Part shown: positions 6,573-11,355 of the stretch, piece by piece
How positions within the stretch are numbered: the first letter of the stretch is position 1
How the letters are laid out: each line of letters starts with the position of its first letter
Origin: an uncultured Prevotella sp.
Lineage (GTDB): Bacteria; Bacteroidota; Bacteroidia; Bacteroidales; Bacteroidaceae
Direction of reading: 5' to 3'
Assembly (NCBI GenBank): GCA_900557255.1
Contig: USSA01000091.1
Coordinates: 1-11,355 of the forward strand
DNA length: 11,355 nt
Position numbers and translations under genes: made by a program
Notes under the pieces: generated by a model
The model's input: only the letters and a program-made list of their open reading frames with translations
What the model was told of the DNA's origin: nothing
Database searches by the model: none

Positions 6573-6587
6573 GGCACGGCTCTTGTC
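6573..6587 (+). promoter_or_regulatory. Sigma-54 (-24/-12)-like element before the TolC gene
   Basis: TTGGCACGGCTCTTGTC (6571-6587) matches the -24 block TGGCACG and has the correct 4-nt spacing to a -12 block reading TTGTC. The normally required C of TTGC is T. Transcription would start near 6598, just ahead of the ATGs at 6602 and 6614. The near-palindromes at 6478-6515 sit where enhancer sites for a sigma-54 activator would be expected. The -12 mismatch keeps this tentative. Confidence 0.35.
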
Positions 6588-6601
6588 CTTATCATGCCAA
6601 A

Positions 6602-7957
6602 ATGAAGAAGATTATGAAAAGAATAGGAATATTGATAGGATGGTTGGTCTGGGCGGTTGGAGCCTCGGCACAGAGCTGGAGCCTTGACGGCTGCATGAAA
6701 TACGCCGTGGAGCACGCCACGGAGGTGAAGCGGGAAGTGGTTAACGCCCGCCAGCGCAAGCAGGATTACCAGCACGCTGTGGCAGGATTCCTGCCTACCG
6801 TAACGGGAGGCGTACAGGGACAGTATGCCTGGGGACGAAACATCGACCCGGAAACCAATACTTATAATAATGTAACGACCTTCAACAACTATTATCAGCT
6901 TTATGCCGAACTGAATGTCTTCGATGGTTTCGCCACCATCAACGCCTTGAAGCAGGCTAAGTTGAGCCGGGATTATTCAGCCACGGCGATGCAGAAGATT
7001 CAGGACGACCGTGCCATCGACGTGATGCAGAAATATGTGGATGCTGCCTATGCTGAGGCAAGAATTCAGATAGCAAGCGAGAAACTGAACGAAAGCAAGC
7101 GGATGCTGGCTAAGATGAAGCGCCTGTATGAACTGGGCGAGAAAGGCCGACCGGATGTGGTGCAGATGGAATCGCAGGTGGCAGAAGATGAATACAATCT
7201 TACGCATCAGGAGAATGTGGCAAAACAGAGTCTGCTCGCCTTGAAATCTGCGATGAATTTTCCGGTGGATGAAGAGCTGAAAATTCTGATTAATGAGGAG
7301 CAGAATCTGAAGTTAACGTCTGATAATAAAGTGGTTCCTGAATCTGGAGTAAACTACGAAACCGTTTACCAGGGTTTCCAGAATATCTCTCCCGATTTGA
7401 AGTCGGCAGAATACGAAGTGGAGCGGGCACGGTATGATTATAAGATAGCAAAGGGCAGATTGCTGCCATCACTCTCTCTCGGTGGCGGCATTTCTACCAA
7501 CTATTATAAGAATCTCTCTCAGAAAGGGCAATACGATGGGTTTGCCTCGCAGTTTCACAACAACCAGGGCGAATACCTCGCGTTGACCCTTTCTATACCT
7601 ATTTATAATAGCGACCGATGGCACAGTGTGAAGAAGGCACGCAACGACTGGCAACTGGCGCAGGTGAACCTGGAGGAAACCCGTCGCAAGCTTCACGACC
7701 AGATAGCTCAGGCGGTAATGGATGCAGAGGGTTACGCCAAGGAGTTGCATCAGATGCAGAAGAAGGTGGCCTCCGATTCGCTCGCCTATCACATGTCGAG
7801 CCGGAAGTTTGAAGAAGGAATGCTTTCCACCTTCGATCTTCATACCGCAGCCCAGACGCTTCTGGAAAGCAGAATCAAGGAACTCCAGATGCAGATGCTG
7901 CTCATTATCAAACAGAGATTGGTTGCTTATTATCAGGGAGAAAATTTAATTAAATAA
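6602..7957 (+). CDS. TolC-family outer-membrane efflux channel
   Basis: A protein of 451 residues (447 if started at the ATG at 6614). It has a cleavable signal peptide: basic MKKIMKR, a hydrophobic stretch ILIGWLVWAVG, and ASA/Q with cleavage near residue 23. The mature part has the two tandem outer-membrane efflux protein repeats: alanine-, glutamine- and lysine-rich helices for the periplasmic tunnel (for example 110-215 and 345-440) alternating with beta-strand segments rich in Tyr, Asn and Gly (for example YAWGRNIDPET and LSLGGGISTNYYKN). The trimer would form the exit duct for the adaptor encoded next. An in-frame ATG at 6563 would add 13 residues before the signal peptide and overlap the -24/-12-like element, so it is not used. 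The gene lies 135 bp after the ATPase gene, beyond a strong inverted repeat, so it may begin a separate transcription unit. Confidence 0.94.
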   Translation: MKKIMKRIGILIGWLVWAVGASAQSWSLDGCMKYAVEHATEVKREVVNARQRKQDYQHAVAGFLPTVTGGVQGQYAWGRNIDPETNTYNNVTTFNNYYQLYAELNVFDGFATINALKQAKLSRDYSATAMQKIQDDRAIDVMQKYVDAAYAEARIQIASEKLNESKRMLAKMKRLYELGEKGRPDVVQMESQVAEDEYNLTHQENVAKQSLLALKSAMNFPVDEELKILINEEQNLKLTSDNKVVPESGVNYETVYQGFQNISPDLKSAEYEVERARYDYKIAKGRLLPSLSLGGGISTNYYKNLSQKGQYDGFASQFHNNQGEYLALTLSIPIYNSDRWHSVKKARNDWQLAQVNLEETRRKLHDQIAQAVMDAEGYAKELHQMQKKVASDSLAYHMSSRKFEEGMLSTFDLHTAAQTLLESRIKELQMQMLLIIKQRLVAYYQGENLIK

Positions 7958-7970
7958 ACCTGGGGAATGC

Positions 7971-8008
7971 AAGTGAATTCTTCACTTTTCGTTCTTCACT
8001 CTTCACTT
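7971..8008. repeat. TTCACTT short repeats in the TolC-adaptor spacer
   Basis: TTCACT recurs at 7981-7986, 7995-8000 and 8002-8007. AAGTGAA (7971-7977) forms a 7-bp inverted repeat with TTCACTT (7981-7987). The complement, AAGTGAAGAGTGAAGAA, matches the repeat text at 94-110. No promoter is seen, and the adaptor ATG at 8014 follows directly. It is a recurring intergenic sequence of unknown function. Confidence 0.6.
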
Positions 8009-8013
8009 AAATT

Positions 8014-9267
8014 ATGGATATAAAAATAGAAAAGAAAAAATATCTCGTGCCTCGCAAGTACTGGGCATGGATTGGCGGAGGAGCGGTTTTGATCGCAGTC
8101 CTCATTTGGTTGGGATTGAGCAATTTCTCTTCCACTCTGAAGGTGGACAGGAAGGGATTGAGCATCGGAACCGTGGAGAAGGCGCAGTTCAACGATTATG
8201 TTTCGGTGGATGGACAGGTGGTTCCTATCTCCGTGGTGCAGATCAGTTCTGAGGAAGGCGGTATTGTTCTGGAGAAAGTGGTGGATGAAGGTGCCCACGT
8301 AAACAAGGGCGATGTAATCGTGAAACTGAGCAATTCGAATCTCGACCTGGAGATTCTGAATGCCGAAAGCGAACTTGCCGAAAAGCAGGACATGCTTCGC
8401 AATACCCAGATTTCGATGGAGCAGGACCGTCTGAACAATAGCAACGAGGAACTGTCGCTTTCGCAGGATGTCATTACCAAGCGCCGTTCCTATCAGCATC
8501 AGGAGGCGTTGCACAAGGAAGAACTCAATTCGCGCGAGGAGTATCTGAAGGCTAAGGAAGATTACAACCTTGCCGTCAAGAAGCATGCGCTCATCAGCAA
8601 GCGATTGAAGAAGGATGCCCAGTTGCGCCGTTCGCAGATGGATCAGATGGGCGATAATCTGGAAGCCATGCAGAAGAATGTGCAGCTGGTTCGCCAGCGC
8701 AAGGAGAAGCTGAACATCCGCAGCACCATTTCGGGTGAGATAGGCTTGCTCGATGTGGAACTGGGACAGAGCATCCAGGCTGGACAGAAGATTGGAGTCA
8801 TCAACGACCTCAGCGATTTCAAGGTGCAGGCGCAGGTAGATGAGCATTACATCGACCGGGTAAAACCGGGACTTACTGCTACCTTCGACCAGAACGGCAA
8901 GCATTATCTCCTGCAGGTTCGCAAGGTTTATCCCGAGGTAAGAGATGGCAGATTCCGCATCGACTTCATCTTCAAAGGTGTTCGCCCTGGCAATATTCGA
9001 ACTGGTCAGACTTATTATGTAGATTTGCAGCTCGGTCAGTCGAAGCAGGCAATAATCATCCCTAAAGGCACGTTTTATAGTGTAACGGGTGGTCAATGGA
9101 TTTTTGTTTTAGACAAGAGTGGCAAGAAGGCTTATCGCCGAAAGATCACCATCGGTCGCCAGAATCCTCAGTATTATGAGGTGATTGAGGGCTTGGAGCC
9201 GGGCGAGCAGGTTATCGTTAGCGGCTATGAGGCCTATAAGGATAATGATGTATTAGTTTTTAATTAG
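8014..9267 (+). CDS. HlyD/MacA-type periplasmic adaptor protein
   Basis: A 417-residue membrane-fusion protein. A basic cytoplasmic start (MDIKIEKKKYLVPRKY) is followed by one membrane anchor (about 19-37). Next come the first half of a biotinyl-lipoyl-like domain (about 60-110, with EEGGIVLEKVVDEGAHVNKGD), a long alpha-helical coiled-coil hairpin (about 112-245, rich in Glu, Lys, Gln and Arg), the second lipoyl half (about 245-275, IRSTISGEIGLLDVELGQSI), a beta-barrel domain (about 280-360) and a C-terminal membrane-proximal domain ending with GLEPGEQVIVSGY. This is the order seen in MacA. It bridges the inner-membrane permease and the TolC duct. It lies 56 bp after the TolC gene and 50 bp before permease 2, consistent with one operon. 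All expected parts are present. Confidence 0.95.
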   Translation: MDIKIEKKKYLVPRKYWAWIGGGAVLIAVLIWLGLSNFSSTLKVDRKGLSIGTVEKAQFNDYVSVDGQVVPISVVQISSEEGGIVLEKVVDEGAHVNKGDVIVKLSNSNLDLEILNAESELAEKQDMLRNTQISMEQDRLNNSNEELSLSQDVITKRRSYQHQEALHKEELNSREEYLKAKEDYNLAVKKHALISKRLKKDAQLRRSQMDQMGDNLEAMQKNVQLVRQRKEKLNIRSTISGEIGLLDVELGQSIQAGQKIGVINDLSDFKVQAQVDEHYIDRVKPGLTATFDQNGKHYLLQVRKVYPEVRDGRFRIDFIFKGVRPGNIRTGQTYYVDLQLGQSKQAIIIPKGTFYSVTGGQWIFVLDKSGKKAYRRKITIGRQNPQYYEVIEGLEPGEQVIVSGYEAYKDNDVLVFN

Positions 9268-9298
9268 TAGTGATTAGTGATAAATTGGGCTAACGCCC
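9261..9298. repeat. TTAGTGAT repeats and small hairpin in the adaptor-permease 2 spacer
   Basis: The spacer starts within the adaptor stop codon region as a run of ATTAGTAGTGATTAGTGATA (9262-9281), followed by a minimal hairpin GGGC-TAAC-GCCC (9287-9298). It is too weak to be a terminator, and no promoter is seen. Like the two other spacers of the cluster, it consists of a short reiterated word. Confidence 0.5.
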
Positions 9299-9317
9299 TT
9301 GAAACAGGATATTTGAT

Positions 9318-11355
9318 ATGAATCATATTATTAACGCATTCAAGAATCTGCCCCGGAGGGGTCAGCACAATTTCGTGAAGATCTTGTGTCTGGCGCTTGG
9401 ATTGGCAATCAGTTCGGTAATTATTGCCGAGATTTATTTCGAGCAGACTTACGATACGTATTTCCCAGGATGGGAAAGGACGTATCAGATTTCAGAAGTG
9501 GGAACGATGTCGGGAGACGATGGCAATAAGTCTTTCAATTTCGCCCAAACCTCAGGAGCTACAGCTCCGGGCATCAAACAGTATGCTCCATTTGTGGAGG
9601 CTGCTACACGACTTGTTTTTATTGGAGATTTCCAATGTAATATGGAAGACCAAAATGCAATCTCTTGTAAAATAGCATTGGCGGATAGCTGTTTTTTTGA
9701 TGTCTTTCCCCAAAAGGTAACGATTGGCAAGGCAAAAGAAGTCCTTTCTCGTCCATTCTATTGCATGATAGACTCAGAGACAGCGGCGAAGATGGGCGGC
9801 AATGTTGTGGGTAAGCATTTCACGATGGCAAGTTATCCTGGACATACCTTTACTATCGGAGGTGTATTTGAGAGTTTCCCATGGGGATCCTCTTGGCATT
9901 CTCTTCAAGTGTTGGTGTCATTGGGTAGTATCGGGGATATGTTTGGTTATGATGGAAGGCAGCAATGGACTGGAAATGATTGTTATCAGTCTTTTATCCG
10001 ATTGTCAAAAGGGCATAAGCCAAGTGAACTTCATCCATATATCAACAAGATGAAGCAAGACCACTTCCCGTTGAAAGAATGGAAGAAAGCGGGTATTTCA
10101 TTGGATTACGACTTTACCGTTCTCAGCGAAATGTACACGCAAAGCCCTTACATCAAGAAGATGGGGTGGATTATGGGAATCATCGCTTTTGTGCTACTCT
10201 TTACCTCCGTGATGAACTATCTGCTCATCATCGTGGGCAACCTTGTGTCTCGTTCTCGTGAGATGGCGGTGCGCAAGTGCTATGGTGCAGAGCCGAAGAA
10301 CATCCATGCGATTATCTTCTCCGAGGCTTTGGTGCATGTTGGGTTGTCGGTGATATTGGCTGCTATCCTCGTCTTCCTTTGCAAGGGAACGATAGAGAAT
10401 TTCCTTTCTGCTCCTGTAAGTACATTGTTGTTTAATCGTGGCAGTTGGATATTGGTTGCCATTTGCGTCCTTGTGCTTTTGGTTGGCGGCTTGGTGCCGG
10501 GATGGCTCTACAATAAAATTCCAGTGGCGATTGCATTCCGTGGATATAGCGAGAATCGTAATCGTTGGAAGCTCGCCTTGCTCGGTATTCAGTTCGTTAT
10601 CTCTGGCTTGTTGTTCAGCTTGCTCTTTGTGGTCAATAGTCAATATAATAAAATGGTGAATCTGAATCCTGGTTATGATTACAAGGATGTGGCAATCGTT
10701 TATGTAGAGGGAATCAAGCCAGACCAACGAATGCAATGCTTGTCGGAATTCAAGCATTTGCCGAATGTTAAGCAAGTGGCATCTACCTATTGTGTGCCAC
10801 TGCAAAACTGGAGTGTAAATGGAAATAATTTGACTTTGCCAGGGGATGATCGTACTCGAATGATTATCCATGACACGCAGGGCGTTGATGACAATTACTT
10901 CGACCTTATGAGCATAAAGTTTGTACAAGGCTCTTTCTTCACGGAGCGAACGGATAGTAGTCGTCAAGTGATTATCGACGAGACTTTAGCGAAGAAGTTG
11001 ACGAAGTTGGGGCATTGGAAAGACGGTGCTGTAGGCAAGAGAGTGTGGATTTCCGCACATTGCAACGAAAATGAAACGATGACAATCTGTGGTGTGGTCA
11101 ATGATGTGAAGTATGGTACGGTCAGCACGGAAAATGCAGATTCAAAATCTGCTTCATTTGTTTATTTTTATTCAGCCACTCCTGCTTCTTATATGCTCGT
11201 CAAGTACAATGACTTGACAGAGGAGGCTTTGGCAGACCTGAGAAATAAAGTGCAGTCGATGTATCCAAACAACAAAGTGGAGGTACTCGACTATGAGTCT
11301 GAGTTCAAGGCACAGTATGCTTCCCAGCTCAATTTCCGCAACGGAATCCTGGTAG
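9318..11355 (+). CDS. FtsX/MacB-type ABC transporter permease (permease 2), cut by window end
   Basis: The frame is open from the ATG at 9318 through 679 codons to the window edge without a stop, so the gene is 3'-incomplete here. The start MNHIINAFKNLPRRGQHNF leads into membrane helix 1 (about 21-41), then a periplasmic MacB-PCD-like domain (about 42-278). The first FtsX domain (about 280-395) has the coupling motif REMAVRKCYGAE. Further helices lie at about 380-398 and 418-436, and a second periplasmic domain extends from about 440. The second FtsX domain should follow outside the window. It has the same architecture as permease 1 but clearly different sequence, so it is a divergent paralogue, not a recent duplication. 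It may pair with permease 1 or form its own complex using the same ATPase, adaptor and channel, or with another ATPase beyond the edge. Confidence 0.9.
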   Translation, partial: MNHIINAFKNLPRRGQHNFVKILCLALGLAISSVIIAEIYFEQTYDTYFPGWERTYQISEVGTMSGDDGNKSFNFAQTSGATAPGIKQYAPFVEAATRLVFIGDFQCNMEDQNAISCKIALADSCFFDVFPQKVTIGKAKEVLSRPFYCMIDSETAAKMGGNVVGKHFTMASYPGHTFTIGGVFESFPWGSSWHSLQVLVSLGSIGDMFGYDGRQQWTGNDCYQSFIRLSKGHKPSELHPYINKMKQDHFPLKEWKKAGISLDYDFTVLSEMYTQSPYIKKMGWIMGIIAFVLLFTSVMNYLLIIVGNLVSRSREMAVRKCYGAEPKNIHAIIFSEALVHVGLSVILAAILVFLCKGTIENFLSAPVSTLLFNRGSWILVAICVLVLLVGGLVPGWLYNKIPVAIAFRGYSENRNRWKLALLGIQFVISGLLFSLLFVVNSQYNKMVNLNPGYDYKDVAIVYVEGIKPDQRMQCLSEFKHLPNVKQVASTYCVPLQNWSVNGNNLTLPGDDRTRMIIHDTQGVDDNYFDLMSIKFVQGSFFTERTDSSRQVIIDETLAKKLTKLGHWKDGAVGKRVWISAHCNENETMTICGVVNDVKYGTVSTENADSKSASFVYFYSATPASYMLVKYNDLTEEALADLRNKVQSMYPNNKVEVLDYESEFKAQYASQLNFRNGILV

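Noticed and set aside
6563..6601. TolC-gene start at the earlier in-frame ATG, which has a nearby AGGAG
   Set aside because: The AGGAG is only 1-2 nt from this ATG, too close to serve it well. The added residues would precede a complete signal peptide, and the extension would overlap the -24/-12-like element. It is not fully excluded.
7996..9096. Minus-strand frame of 366 codons opposite the adaptor gene
   Set aside because: Fully antisense to a complete adaptor with all expected domains, and its translation shows no family features.
10194..10967. Minus-strand frame of 257 codons opposite permease 2
   Set aside because: Permease 2 is continuously open on the plus strand with FtsX motifs. 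The antisense translation is not protein-like.

Overview
The window looks like chromosomal DNA of a Bacteroidota member, most likely Prevotella/Segatella. Several start regions carry the Bacteroidota housekeeping promoter pattern TTTG-N19 to 21-TAnnTTTG. Shine-Dalgarno sequences are weak. The protein families (two-domain FtsX-type permeases of about 780 residues, a Bacteroidota-style short kinase, an ATPase_2/DUF234 protein) also fit that phylum. The genus is inferred from general familiarity, not from a search.

Layout. Positions 1-327 are non-coding and hold a cluster of GGTGAAGAG repeats, a perfect 27-bp inverted repeat and a strong promoter. This promoter drives a stand-alone P-loop ATPase with a C-terminal PD-(D/E)xK-like (DUF234) region (328-1770, +). 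Its 3' end overlaps by 61 bp the 3' end of a convergent two-component pair on the minus strand: a short membrane histidine kinase (1710-2633) downstream of its response regulator (2672-3190). A roughly 200-bp divergent control region (3191-3391) has a promoter for each direction and a palindromic operator candidate between them. To the right, all on the plus strand, lie an FtsX/MacB-type permease (3392-5734), a MacB/LolD-type ABC ATPase (5786-6466), a TolC-family outer-membrane channel (6602-7957), a HlyD/MacA-type periplasmic adaptor (8014-9267) and a second FtsX-type permease that runs off the window (9318-11355).

How they fit together. The five transport genes can form a MacAB-TolC-like tripartite machine: the ATPase energises one or both permeases, the adaptor spans the periplasm and the TolC protein is the exit duct. 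The adjacent kinase/regulator pair probably controls it. The cargo cannot be read from the sequence. Both regulatory proteins are compact. The regulator has a receiver and a Fis-type HTH but no AAA+ sigma-54 activation domain, and the kinase has one membrane helix and no PAS or periplasmic sensor domain. The regulatory DNA suggests two promoter regions: the divergent region before permease 1, and a second before the TolC gene with a 17-bp inverted repeat and a -24/-12-like element.

The best leads are the ATPase/DUF234 unit with its upstream inverted repeat and overlapping 3' junction, the AAA+-less regulator with nearby operator candidates, and the possible sigma-54-like control of the second half of the transport cluster.
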